Of a stretch of DNA of 64,000 nt, positions 1 through 7,972 are shown piece by piece; position 1 is the stretch's first letter; each line of letters begins with the position of its first letter. Below the pieces are notes generated by a model that had not been told where the DNA came from, did not search any database, and worked only from the letters and a program-made list of their open reading frames with translations. The DNA is taken from NCBI GenBank assembly GCA_947475525.1, contig CANJMI010000008.1, positions 1 to 64,000 on the forward strand, written 5' to 3'. The stretch comes from Polyangiaceae bacterium. Its GTDB lineage: Bacteria; Myxococcota_A; Polyangia; Polyangiales; Polyangiaceae. Made by a program: the position numbers and the translations under genes.

Positions 1-50
1 CGATGCGTTGGATCGAGGCTGCAACGAAACCCGAGGCGATCGCGCGCTGA
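1..50 (+). CDS. possible C-terminal tail of a gene truncated by the window edge
   Basis: The frame starting at base 3 reads MRWIEAATKPEAIAR and then stops at TGA 48-50. The composition looks like a real protein end, and a strong hairpin follows 10 bases later, as expected after a gene. Too little is present to name a family. The remaining bases up to 384 hold no convincing gene. Confidence 0.3.
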   Translation, partial: MRWIEAATKPEAIAR

Positions 51-60
51 GCTTCGATAA

Positions 61-78
61 CCCCCGCCTTCGCGGGGG
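61..78 (+). terminator. GC-rich hairpin, probable transcription end signal
   Basis: A perfect 7-bp stem (CCCCCGC pairing with GCGGGGG) closes a four-base loop. It lies just after the stop at 48-50. No T-run follows, so it is at best a weak intrinsic or an auxiliary terminator. Confidence 0.4.
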
Positions 79-262
79 CAGGCTCTGCACCTGGCTCACG
101 CTCACGCGGCCTTCGACCGCTCGCGCGAAGGGAGCGGTTTGTCTCGCGCTCGCGCAAACGGCAAATCACCCGTCGCACCAGCAGGTTCAGGCTCCGGATC
201 ACTGGACTCAACCTTTCTTCCCGCGTGCCCACGCCTTCGATCGAGCCGCGTACCCGCCCCCT

Positions 263-281
263 GAAGCTGTTTTACAGCTTC
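263..281 (+). other. small inverted repeat in otherwise empty leader
   Basis: GAAGCTG and CAGCTTC form a 7-bp stem around a TTTTA loop, about 100 bases upstream of the start at 385. It could be a leader hairpin or part of an operator. Nothing else is recognisable between 79 and 384. Confidence 0.25.
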
Positions 282-384
282 GAAAGACCTATGGCCCCGG
301 CACGCATAGAAAAGATCCGTCATGCACACCTTGCCGGGTCGCACGACACACGACTTGGATTCTTTGCCAAGGTAAGTTCGGCGC

Positions 385-1104
385 ATGTCCCTTCGATTGA
401 CGAGGGCCGGGCGATTCGTCGTCGGCGCCACTTTGTGCACGCTCTCTCTGCACTGCACCCACGTCGAGACCCTCCGGCCCACGCCGTGGCTCACGCTCAT
501 CGAGCGGCGACCGACCCACGTCGTGCCGCACATGCTGATTCTCGGTGACGAATCGACGACGCTCTTCACGGAGCTTCTCGGCCACCCCGCCGAGGTTGCG
601 AAGACGACGGACGATTTCCGCGCGCTCGTCATCTTCCCGTTGGGGCCAACGCATGCCCTGCTCGTCGAGCAGGTGCAAAAGCCTGCTGAGGATCCCGTCA
701 GCTCCTTCCGGCTGTCCATCCTCGAGCGCGGTGTCGGTCACGCGAACTTTGTGGCGGTGCTCCCGCTCCGGACCGCCATCGTTCCCAATCGGAAGCGAAA
801 CGGTTGGTTCGTCGTCAGCCAGGATGAGCCCGGGCTGCACTTTCGCGTGGAGGAGTATTTGCTCACAGCGCCGCACGAGTTTGTTCGGAGCTACAAAACC
901 GAGGCCGCTCCCATGACGGGACCGTATGGGACGCCGTGCAGTTGGTCACTCCTACAGGCCGTGCACGACGATGGGCCGGTCATGACCGGGGCAAACAAGT
1001 GCGGCTATCGTGTTCTCACTCCGGGCACCGCGGTGGCCGTCGAGGACCTCAGCGTGGATCGGCCCGATCATTTCGGGCAGGCGCTCGACGTGTTTTGGCG
1101 CTGA
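385..1104 (+). CDS. hypothetical lipoprotein, 239 aa
   Basis: The product is 239 residues. It starts with a charged n-region (MSLRLTRAGR) and a hydrophobic stretch ending in LSLHC, a plausible lipobox with Cys24 as the lipidated residue, so export to the envelope is likely. The rest has no motif I recognise; two further cysteines near residues 190 and 212 could form a disulfide. The ATG at 385 follows a possible AAGG ribosome site about 12 bases upstream. It stands alone, with an IS relic downstream. Function unknown. Confidence 0.6.
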   Translation: MSLRLTRAGRFVVGATLCTLSLHCTHVETLRPTPWLTLIERRPTHVVPHMLILGDESTTLFTELLGHPAEVAKTTDDFRALVIFPLGPTHALLVEQVQKPAEDPVSSFRLSILERGVGHANFVAVLPLRTAIVPNRKRNGWFVVSQDEPGLHFRVEEYLLTAPHEFVRSYKTEAAPMTGPYGTPCSWSLLQAVHDDGPVMTGANKCGYRVLTPGTAVAVEDLSVDRPDHFGQALDVFWR

Positions 1105-1214
1105 TTTTGCTAAGTCGGAGCTCGGGGGCGACTGCGAGCGCAGCGAGGGGACGCCACGTTGCCATGATGGCTATCGACCGAAGTCCTTTTGTCCACCACA
1201 TTAATTGATTGAAG

Positions 1215-1520
1215 TCACCAGAATCGGCGAAAGAAACCGCCGAGTGTCGGCGTCAGCACCGAGGTCGCAAAGATCGCCATGTTGATGTGGATGGTGACGA
1301 GAGACACCGGTGCGAGGTACGCGGGCAAACCGAGGATGAGATTGCGCCGGCACAGTTCCATGAACATGAGGAAAATACTGGCATAGACGTTCGCCGCTTC
1401 CCGCGTCGCGCCGAGCTGACCCGAATCGACGCCGCCTTCGCCACGCTCGACGAAGCGAGACGCCTTGAACTCCGGTGCGAACGACCGTCGCGCTCGACGA
1501 CCAATATTCTGCTTCTTCAT
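1215..1520 (-). pseudogene. IS3-family orfA N-terminus fused in frame to an unrelated membrane-protein-like tail
   Basis: The frame opens at the ATG at 1520, behind an excellent GAGAGGAG ribosome site, with MKKQNIGRRARRSFAPEFKA. This is the hallmark N-terminus of IS3-type transposase OrfA. The usual helix-turn-helix does not follow. From about residue 21 the frame becomes a different sequence ending in a hydrophobic segment (AYLAPVSLVTIHINMAIFAT) and FFRRFW at the stop. I read it as an IS3 5' end joined by deletion to the 3' end of another gene. No orfB and no right inverted repeat are present. It is probably non-functional. Confidence 0.55.
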
Positions 1521-1555
1521 GGAACACTCCTCTCGCATCTTCATGCTATCCGGGG

Positions 1556-1580
1556 TGTCCGCTAAACGGGGGGAAGCTCA
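1556..1580 (-). mobile_element. left terminal inverted repeat of an IS3-family element (relic)
   Basis: On the minus strand these 25 bases begin TGAGCTTCCCCCCG and end TAGCGGACA. They have the 5'-TG start and the CCCCCCGTTTAGCGGACA block that I associate with IS3-family ends. They lie 36 bases upstream of the orfA-like ATG at 1520, the correct spacing and orientation for a left end. The matching right end is not visible, so the element is truncated. Confidence 0.5.
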
Positions 1581-1730
1581 ATGTCGAGGTGCCGCCCCTG
1601 AAAGAAACGGCGGAGCGGAGCCGTCACCGGGTTGCCTGCTGGCATCCATTCAACGATTGATACAGGCTCGCCGCGTCTCAGGCTCCGCGCGTGTCACGCA
1701 GGCTTGAACGTGTTAGTCCGTGTGCGCGCC

Positions 1731-3155
1731 ATGACGCCGCCCGAAGAGCCCTCGCCGCTTCCCGAATCGCTCGAGGACCCGAAAGCTCCGCTCGAAGAGA
1801 AGCGTGATCCGTTTCGGCATGCGGGGGCGGCGCTCGTCCTCCTCGCGGCGATGGGCGCGGGCATCTGGGTTTGGAAGTCGCCTGTCGACGGACGTCCGTC
1901 GGGCGGAGAGATCACGCCTGGCGCCGCGCCGTCCAGCAGCTTGGATGTGCCTCCTGTCGCGGCCCCTCGCTGTACGCGCGTGGGCACGCAGGCTTACCGA
2001 ATTGGCCAGAACGCGCTTGCCGACGAAGGGAGCGACGACGAGGACCATGACAACGACGAGCGGCCCGGTGCGTTCGGCGCCGAGATCAGCCGCGCGGTGG
2101 CCCTTCCCTCGGGGTTCGCGGTAGGCGTACGGCACGACACCGGCAGCGGAGCGCACGCCGCCATTGCGACCATCGTCCACGACGCCGCAACTGGCACGCT
2201 CATCGACCTCGGTCGTTCACGGGGAGATTTCGACGCGCCGCTCGTCGTGCCTCTCGGCGCTGGATGGCTCGCCGGTCTGCTCGAACCGAACGCATCCGGC
2301 TCGACGTTGCGCATCGGGGCGTCCCGCGGGAGTGACGAACCCAAGTGGGTGCTCGAGCTCGAACAAGGGCGCGACGAATCGCTCGCCTTCGATCTTGCCC
2401 CAGGCCCCAAAGCGGTGATCGTCGCGTGGGACGAGGTGACACGCGACGGTAAACTCGCGCGGGTTCTTTGGAGCGCACTCTCGGCCGACGGCACCACGAT
2501 CGTACGGCGTCCGTCGGCGGCGTCAAGCGACCGCGTCGACGCGGAGACGCCACGATTGGTAGCAAAAACAGGCGGTTTTTGGCTCGCATACATCGCGCGC
2601 AAAGTCATCGAGACACCGAAAGATGACGACGATGCTGCCCTCGAGCGCAATCCGAAAGGCGATCGCGAAGCCGCCGAGAAAATCGATCCGAGCTGGATCG
2701 AGCTTATGCCCCTCAGTGAAACAGGCGAAGCTACCGGCCCCGCCCGAGCCGTCACCCCGAGAGAAGGCCATGCCCTCACCTTCGACCTCGCAGCGACCGA
2801 TGACGGCGCAGCCCTCCTCGTCTGGCGAGACGACGACACCCCATTGGGTTCGCACGGAGGCCGCGTAAGCGTGCTCACCGTCCTGCCGTCGGGAGGCACC
2901 GACGCGCAGCTGCTCGCCGAGAAGGATGTCGGCTCGGGTAGCCCCACGCTGCTCCGAGGCTGGGTCGCGCTCGCCAATGCGGCGGGGCGCGCCATGCTCG
3001 CGCCGATCGGCCCAAACGGTGCCATCACCGGCGAGCTCCGCATCGAACCCGCGATCGGCGTAGGCGAACCGCTCGTCGCAGTCGGCGTGCACGTGCTCAC
3101 GGCAACCTCGGTCGGCACCGCCATCGATCTCAGCGTCGTCGAGTGCAAACCCTAG
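1731..3155 (+). CDS. membrane-anchored extracytoplasmic protein of unknown function
   Basis: This 474-residue protein begins MTPPEEPSPLPESLE, followed by one hydrophobic segment at about residues 35-50 (GAALVLLAAMGAGIWVW) and a long periplasmic or extracellular part. The outside part has repeated short beta-rich blocks of the type VRHDTGSGAHAAIATIVHD, as in beta-propellers. A Ser/Asp-rich acidic patch follows the anchor. The ATG at 1731 is preferred over an upstream in-frame TTG at 1632, because the protein-like sequence starts there. plsB begins two bases after the stop, so the two are probably cotranscribed. Function is unknown. Confidence 0.65.
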   Translation: MTPPEEPSPLPESLEDPKAPLEEKRDPFRHAGAALVLLAAMGAGIWVWKSPVDGRPSGGEITPGAAPSSSLDVPPVAAPRCTRVGTQAYRIGQNALADEGSDDEDHDNDERPGAFGAEISRAVALPSGFAVGVRHDTGSGAHAAIATIVHDAATGTLIDLGRSRGDFDAPLVVPLGAGWLAGLLEPNASGSTLRIGASRGSDEPKWVLELEQGRDESLAFDLAPGPKAVIVAWDEVTRDGKLARVLWSALSADGTTIVRRPSAASSDRVDAETPRLVAKTGGFWLAYIARKVIETPKDDDDAALERNPKGDREAAEKIDPSWIELMPLSETGEATGPARAVTPREGHALTFDLAATDDGAALLVWRDDDTPLGSHGGRVSVLTVLPSGGTDAQLLAEKDVGSGSPTLLRGWVALANAAGRAMLAPIGPNGAITGELRIEPAIGVGEPLVAVGVHVLTATSVGTAIDLSVVECKP

Positions 3156-3157
3156 CG

Positions 3158-5722
3158 ATGTTCGCCGAAGGCCTGCTCCGTCTCGCGAGCGCACGTTTGT
3201 TTCGCCACCTCGAGGTCGATCCGAAGTGGCGCGAGAACATTGAAGTCGCCGCACCGGTCGGACCGATCGTCTATGTGCTTCGACACGCTTCGACCCTTGA
3301 TTTCCTGGCACTCGATCACGTGACCCGCAGCTCCGCGCTCCCCGCGATCGGCTACGCAAACGACCTCCCGCCCGCCATTCGCCCTGGAGCGTCACCGTGG
3401 GCGCGCCGCCAGACCGAACAGAACGAGCTTCTCGACGCACTGCGCCGGGGGGACTCCGCCGTGCTCTTTTTGCAACGCCCGCCGGAGCGTACAGGCGGCC
3501 TCCCCGGCAAGCAGGCTGGCTCCGAGCTCCTCGAGGCTGTGCTCGAGTTCCAGCGAACAACGGCCACGCGTCCCATCACCTTCGTCCCTTTGCTATTCGT
3601 ATGGACGCGACGCTCCGAGCGGCGAGGCTTCTCCTTCGTCAATAGCGTGTTCGGCCCTGCCGATTTCCCAGGCGAACTGCGGCAGCTCGGACAAGTCCTC
3701 GGCAACTACAATCGCGGTGAGCTCCGCGCGAGCGAGACGCTGTCCTTGCCTGCGTTTCTCGCCGAACAGACCGACGAGCAGGACGACGTGTTGGTCAAGC
3801 GCCTCGGCTATGCCCTCTTGCGAAAACTCGACCGCGAGCGCCGCACCATCGTCGGACCCGCGCGAAAGCCGACCGACAGAATCCGCGAAGAAATTCTGCG
3901 AAGCCCCAAACTACAGACCGTGATCCGCGAGCTTGCCGGGCCCGCCCCCGAGCAGCTCAGCCTCCTCCAAGACAACGCACGCGGCATGCTCCGGGAGCTG
4001 ATGACCCTGCCCGATCCGCAAACGACGAAGGCGCTCGAAACGCTCGCGACTACGCTCCTCGAACGGGTCTACTCGGGCATCGACGTCGACGAAGAAGGCA
4101 TCGAGCGCATCCGTGAAGCCGCGCGCGTCGGCTCGGTTGTGCTCTTGCCGAGCCACAAGAGTCACATCGACTACATCGTGTTGTCGTTCGTGCTGCGGCG
4201 GCGCTCGTTGCAGATCCCGGTGATCGCCGCGGGCGACAACCTCGCGTTCTTCCCCTTGGGCCCGCTCTTGAGGCGCGGCGGAGCGTTCTTCATCCGTCGA
4301 AGTTTCCGAGGCGATCGCCTCTACACGAGTGTCGTCGACGCCTACATCCGCCGGCTGCTACGCGAAGGCTGGCTCCTCGAATTTTTCCTCGAAGGCGGGC
4401 GCTCGCGCACGGGCAAACTCCTTCCGCCGATGCTCGGGCTACTCAGCATGGTGGTATCGGCCGCGCTACCGCTCTCGCAGCGTAAGGTTTCGTTCTTCCC
4501 CGTGTCGATCGGCTACGAGCGCTTGATGGAGGAGAACGCTTTCGCGAGGGAATTGTCGGGCGGCACGAAAACCCGTGAAGGCGCGTCCCAGCTCCTCGCT
4601 GCAGGCCGGGTGCTCGCGGACAGGTGGGGTCGAGTGAACATTCAGATCGGCCGAGCCATCGAACTCGGTGCGTTGCGTGAAGAACTTGGCGCCCCGGCGA
4701 AGCCTTCGCCCGCAAAACGCCGCGAGCTCGTCAAGCGCCTCGCGCACCGTGTCATGAGCGAGATCAACCGAGTTACTTCGGTGACAGCGGGAGCCTTGGT
4801 CGCCCTCGTTCTGCTCGGGCAAGGGCGTCGCGGAATGGCGTACCGCGAGCTCGTCGATCGATGCCTTCACGTCGGCAAGCTGATGCGTGACGGAGGCGCC
4901 CGGCTCGCGCCATCGCTCTTGCCGAGTGGAGCGGTCACGTTGCGGGAACAGGGGCTCGTCGAAGCGCTGCAACTTTACGTGCGCGGTGGCCTCGTCCGGC
5001 AGCACGTCCCCGGGGACCTCGAGGAGCACGGTCGCGCGCGCGTGAAGCTCTACACCGGCACCGACGTCATCTTCACGGTCCCCGATGACACACGCGTTCG
5101 CCTCGACTTCGCGAAGAATCAAATCCTCCCGTTTTTGGTCGATCGCGCGCTTATCGCCACGGCGGTCACCACGGCGGGCGAGCCCTGGCCGCCGACGCTT
5201 TCGGTCATTCGGGAACGCGTGCAGTCCTTATCGCGCCTCTTCAAGTTCGAGTTCATGTTCCGCGCCGACGCCTCTTTCGAGGACATCTTCGCGGACACCG
5301 TTGGGGCCATGCTCGCCTGCGGAGAGCTCGCGCAGAACGGCGCGGCGCTCGAACCGGGGCCCGGTCACGACGGCCTCACGGGGAGCGATTGGCTCGCCTT
5401 CCATGCGGCTGCGCTACGAAACTTCGTCGAGGCGTACCTCGTCGCGGCGCGCGGCCTCGAGGCGTTGCTCAAGGGACCCCTCTCGAAAAAGGAGCTGACG
5501 CAGCGCACACTCAAGGTGGGCCAGCGCATGGCTCTGCGGGGTGAAGTCGAGCGCGCCGAGGCCATTCTCCGGCCGCTCCTCGAGAACGCCTTCGAAGCTT
5601 ACCTCGAGCAGGGTTACCTCGTGCGCGAAGGCGAGGGTTACAAGCTTGCGGCCTCCTTCGCATCGGAGAACGGCGTGAAGACCGCGTCGGCCCGCGTGGC
5701 GGCGTTCTTGCCCCGAACGTAA
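3158..5722 (+). CDS. plsB: glycerol-3-phosphate 1-O-acyltransferase PlsB
   Basis: PlsB transfers an acyl group to the sn-1 position of glycerol 3-phosphate, the first step of phospholipid synthesis, at the inner membrane. The 854 residues are close to the usual length of about 800. The acyltransferase blocks are in order: catalytic SHKSHIDY near residue 333, the GGAFFIRR block, the glycerol-phosphate-binding EGGRSRTGK near residue 411, and FFPVSIGYERL. The N-terminal 300 residues and the long C-terminal region also fit PlsB. The ATG at 3158 is chosen; an in-frame GTG at 3143 would overlap the upstream gene. Confidence 0.93.
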   Translation: MFAEGLLRLASARLFRHLEVDPKWRENIEVAAPVGPIVYVLRHASTLDFLALDHVTRSSALPAIGYANDLPPAIRPGASPWARRQTEQNELLDALRRGDSAVLFLQRPPERTGGLPGKQAGSELLEAVLEFQRTTATRPITFVPLLFVWTRRSERRGFSFVNSVFGPADFPGELRQLGQVLGNYNRGELRASETLSLPAFLAEQTDEQDDVLVKRLGYALLRKLDRERRTIVGPARKPTDRIREEILRSPKLQTVIRELAGPAPEQLSLLQDNARGMLRELMTLPDPQTTKALETLATTLLERVYSGIDVDEEGIERIREAARVGSVVLLPSHKSHIDYIVLSFVLRRRSLQIPVIAAGDNLAFFPLGPLLRRGGAFFIRRSFRGDRLYTSVVDAYIRRLLREGWLLEFFLEGGRSRTGKLLPPMLGLLSMVVSAALPLSQRKVSFFPVSIGYERLMEENAFARELSGGTKTREGASQLLAAGRVLADRWGRVNIQIGRAIELGALREELGAPAKPSPAKRRELVKRLAHRVMSEINRVTSVTAGALVALVLLGQGRRGMAYRELVDRCLHVGKLMRDGGARLAPSLLPSGAVTLREQGLVEALQLYVRGGLVRQHVPGDLEEHGRARVKLYTGTDVIFTVPDDTRVRLDFAKNQILPFLVDRALIATAVTTAGEPWPPTLSVIRERVQSLSRLFKFEFMFRADASFEDIFADTVGAMLACGELAQNGAALEPGPGHDGLTGSDWLAFHAAALRNFVEAYLVAARGLEALLKGPLSKKELTQRTLKVGQRMALRGEVERAEAILRPLLENAFEAYLEQGYLVREGEGYKLAASFASENGVKTASARVAAFLPRT

Positions 5723-5748
5723 CGCGCGGCCCAACCAAAACTGCGCGC

Positions 5749-6660
5749 ATGCCAACCACGAATCGACTGTTCCACGGCGACGCCGCCCAGGTGTGCGCGT
5801 CACTGCCGGAGGGCGAGAGGCTGGACCTCGTGTACCTCGATCCGCCGTACGCGGTGGGCACCGTCATGGCGATGCGTGAGGAGCCCGGCGAAGCACGCGG
5901 CCGCAAGCACAAGGCGAGTGGACGCGAAGCGTACGTCGATGGGGCGGACGTCGATGCGCTGGTCGCAATGTTAACGCCGGTGGTCGCCGCCGTGCGCGAG
6001 CGCCTGACCGACAATGGTTCTTTTTACCTGCATATGGACGCGCGCGCGGTGCACGACGTGAAAGTCGCGTGCGATCGCATCTTCGGCCGCAAGGCCTTTG
6101 TCGGCGAGGTGATCTGGACGCCAGGCAACGGCAGCCGCGGCGCTCGCACGTTCTCGATGACGCACCAAACGCTGCTTATTTACGCACGGCGCGACCGTAA
6201 AGACGCCCGCTTCCGCGTGAGCCATCCGCTCTTGCGCGAACCGTTCGCCGCCACGAGCGACAAGATGCATTTCAACAACGTCGACGAAGCCGGCCGGCGT
6301 TTCCGCGAACGCGTAGTCGGCGGCAAGGCATACCGTTATTACGCCGACGAAGGGCGCCGAATCGGCAGCGTGTGGACCGACATCCCCGCGATGGTCGCGA
6401 ACACGCCGCTCCGCAAAGAAGGCACGGGCTACCCGACGCAGAAGCCCGAACTCTTGCTCGAGCGCATCCTCCGCGCCACGACGGATGAAGGCGATACCGT
6501 CGCGGATTTCATGTGCGGCAGCGGCACAACGCTCGCCGTAGCCTCGAGCCTCGGTCGCCACTTCATCGGCGGTGACGCGAGCCACGTCGCGCTCGAGGTC
6601 ACGCGAAAACGCCTCGACACCGCCGGCGTCGCCTACGCGTTCGTGGGCGAGCAAGAATGA
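5749..6660 (+). CDS. orphan DNA methyltransferase (beta class, N4/N6 amino-methyltransferase family)
   Basis: The 303-residue protein has the two blocks of an amino-methyltransferase: catalytic DPPY at residues 31-34 (YLDPPYAVGTV) and the AdoMet-binding DFMCGSGTT near 253-261. Catalytic motif before binding motif is the beta-class order. A TQKPELLLERIL block precedes the binding motif, as in type III Mod and related enzymes. It should methylate adenine or cytosine in a specific DNA sequence. No restriction endonuclease or specificity subunit lies beside it, so it looks like a solitary, possibly regulatory, methyltransferase. No clear ribosome site precedes the ATG. Confidence 0.85.
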   Translation: MPTTNRLFHGDAAQVCASLPEGERLDLVYLDPPYAVGTVMAMREEPGEARGRKHKASGREAYVDGADVDALVAMLTPVVAAVRERLTDNGSFYLHMDARAVHDVKVACDRIFGRKAFVGEVIWTPGNGSRGARTFSMTHQTLLIYARRDRKDARFRVSHPLLREPFAATSDKMHFNNVDEAGRRFRERVVGGKAYRYYADEGRRIGSVWTDIPAMVANTPLRKEGTGYPTQKPELLLERILRATTDEGDTVADFMCGSGTTLAVASSLGRHFIGGDASHVALEVTRKRLDTAGVAYAFVGEQE

Positions 6661-7001
6661 GACGTGGCAACACGCGCCCGACCATTGCGTGGGTCGAGCA
6701 CAGTGTGGGTCGAGCACAGTGCGCGCAGTTTGCGCAGACAACTCACTGAACGCGGTCACAACGCGGCACTTTTGAGCCCTGTTTTACGGAACAAATGACG
6801 GGTGCCGTGTTTTAATCTTCGGAACCACTTGACGGATACCTCCCAAGCAAGCGAGCCTTCACGCCTGTGCACCGCTCATCGTTCAGCGGGGAGGCTCCCG
6901 AGCGGGACTCGGAACACCCCCTCTGTCGTCAAGAGAGAAGGCTGCACAGCATCAATCATGTTTGGCAGTGAGTTCGATTGAGCTCGCTTGGGAATTAAAA
7001 A
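6661..7001. other. intergenic stretch without a recognisable gene
   Basis: The 341 bases contain a tandem 16-bp duplication at 6689-6720 and more AT-rich DNA toward the next start (GGGAATTAAAAA just before 7002, with GGGA as a ribosome site). Both strands were read without finding a convincing gene, tRNA or structured RNA. It probably holds the promoter of the gene at 7002. Confidence 0.5.
6689..6720. repeat. two tandem copies of a 16-bp unit
   Basis: GTGGGTCGAGCACAGT is present twice in immediate succession (6689-6704 and 6705-6720), just after the methyltransferase stop codon. It may be a replication-slippage duplication or a paired binding site. Confidence 0.8.
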
Positions 7002-7454
7002 ATGTTTAGCAAAAATCGTGCATTTCGGGTTGGTTTGGGAATCGCTATGGGCCTCGGCTTGGGCGCGGCCGTTTGCGTCATCATGACTCGTGAGGTCGCA
7101 GCAGGTGGTGAAGTCAGCCCGGCGTGCTCCAACGCTACGGCCGTGCTCCTCGTCGGTGTGAAGGCCGATCGGGCGACCCGCTGGAGCGAGATTAAGACGT
7201 TTATGGCGAACAAGGTCGTGTGGCAACTCGGGCCAGTGCAGCAGGGTTATGCGTCGCCGTCGCAACTCGTCGAATGGGACATCGCGCAATACGCGGGCGG
7301 CCCGGACACGGGATTCACGGTTCGTTGCGGTGCCGGTGGCACGTGCAATGAAATCGCGAAGCAATTCGCTGCGGAGCACAAGGACCTGAAGCCTGCGCCG
7401 TACGTCTTTTGCGGCGACAGCGCGATCTTCGCCAACCCGAGCCCACAGAACTGA
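7002..7454 (+). CDS. small secreted or membrane-anchored protein of unknown function
   Basis: The 150-residue product has a classical signal peptide or single anchor (FRVGLGIAMGLGLGAAVCVIM, with MTREVAAGG after it) and then about 110 residues with four cysteines: one in SPACSN, two in VRCGAGGTC and one in YVFCGD. This suggests two disulfides in a periplasmic or secreted fold. GGGA precedes the ATG by about 9 bases. A strong terminator follows 50 bases after the stop, so it is a single-gene unit. I do not recognise the family. Confidence 0.6.
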   Translation: MFSKNRAFRVGLGIAMGLGLGAAVCVIMTREVAAGGEVSPACSNATAVLLVGVKADRATRWSEIKTFMANKVVWQLGPVQQGYASPSQLVEWDIAQYAGGPDTGFTVRCGAGGTCNEIAKQFAAEHKDLKPAPYVFCGDSAIFANPSPQN

Positions 7455-7503
7455 TCAGCGGAGGGCCTCAGGCGCAACGTGCGACCTGACGGGCTAAAAG
7501 GTG

Positions 7504-7549
7504 GCGGCGTTCAACGTCCTTGAGGTGACGTGAACGCCGCTATCATTTT
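7504..7549 (+). terminator. intrinsic terminator after the gene at 7002
   Basis: GCGGCGTTC (7504-7512) pairs with GAACGCCGC (7532-7540). The stem continues inward with ACGTC/GACGT after one bulged base, and TATCATTTT follows. This is a good rho-independent terminator. Confidence 0.75.
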
Positions 7550-7560
7550 GTGGCGCGCGA

Positions 7561-7748
7561 TCAGTACTTTTGCAGGAGCTCAAGCATTGCCAAATCGAGC
7601 AGTCGTCCGTCGGGCATGGTCACGTACGCAACATCGGTACGCCCGGAGTTAACGAGCTGGCACAACCCGTCAAGCCCGCGACGGTCGTGGATGTGCCAAC
7701 TGCGGCAGACGCCCGCAGAAACGTTCGGCGCGTGAGTCGATGATTCAT
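7561..7748 (-). pseudogene. remnant of a Tat-exported lipoprotein, frame-disrupted
   Basis: From the ATG at 7748 one frame encodes MNHRLTRRTFLRASAAVG, continuing to GLTGCASS. This is a twin-arginine signal (RRTFLR), a hydrophobic region and a lipobox Cys, and it stops after 42 residues at 7620. The overlapping shifted frame runs through the same DNA and ends in a protein-like tail, TDVAYVTMPDGRLLDLAMLE, stopping at 7561-7563. I read this as the two ends of a Tat-exported protein whose middle has been deleted, leaving start and tail out of frame. The identity of the parent protein cannot be told. Confidence 0.45.
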
Positions 7749-7867
7749 GCTGGTGTTCTCGTACTGGGTTGATTCGAGCCCACGTGGAGCGGGCCGGACG
7801 CTCGGTCGCGTCGCGCTCGTTGCCCCGCTCACGTGGAGGCGCGATTCCGTCAAAGCGGCGGGTATTC

Positions 7868-7896
7868 CGACGCCCTCCTCGTTGGCGAGGGCGTCG
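7868..7896. other. strong perfect hairpin, 10-bp stem
   Basis: CGACGCCCTC (7868-7877) and GAGGGCGTCG (7887-7896) pair perfectly around a 9-base loop. It lies about 77 bases downstream of the stop of the dockerin-type gene. It lacks a T-run on either strand, so it may be a transcript-end stabiliser, not a classical terminator. Confidence 0.5.
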
Positions 7897-7951
7897 AACT
7901 ACGCTCGAGTTCCACGGACAGTGACTCGGGCCCGGCGGTTACTCACCCCCC

Positions 7952-7967
7952 CGATTCGAACGAATCG
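7952..7967. other. 7-bp inverted repeat beside the stop codon at 7973
   Basis: CGATTCG and CGAATCG are separated by only AA. It sits immediately downstream of the dockerin-type gene on the minus strand and next to a run of seven C. It may be part of that gene's transcript end. There is no T-run. Confidence 0.35.
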
Positions 7968-7972
7968 AGAAA

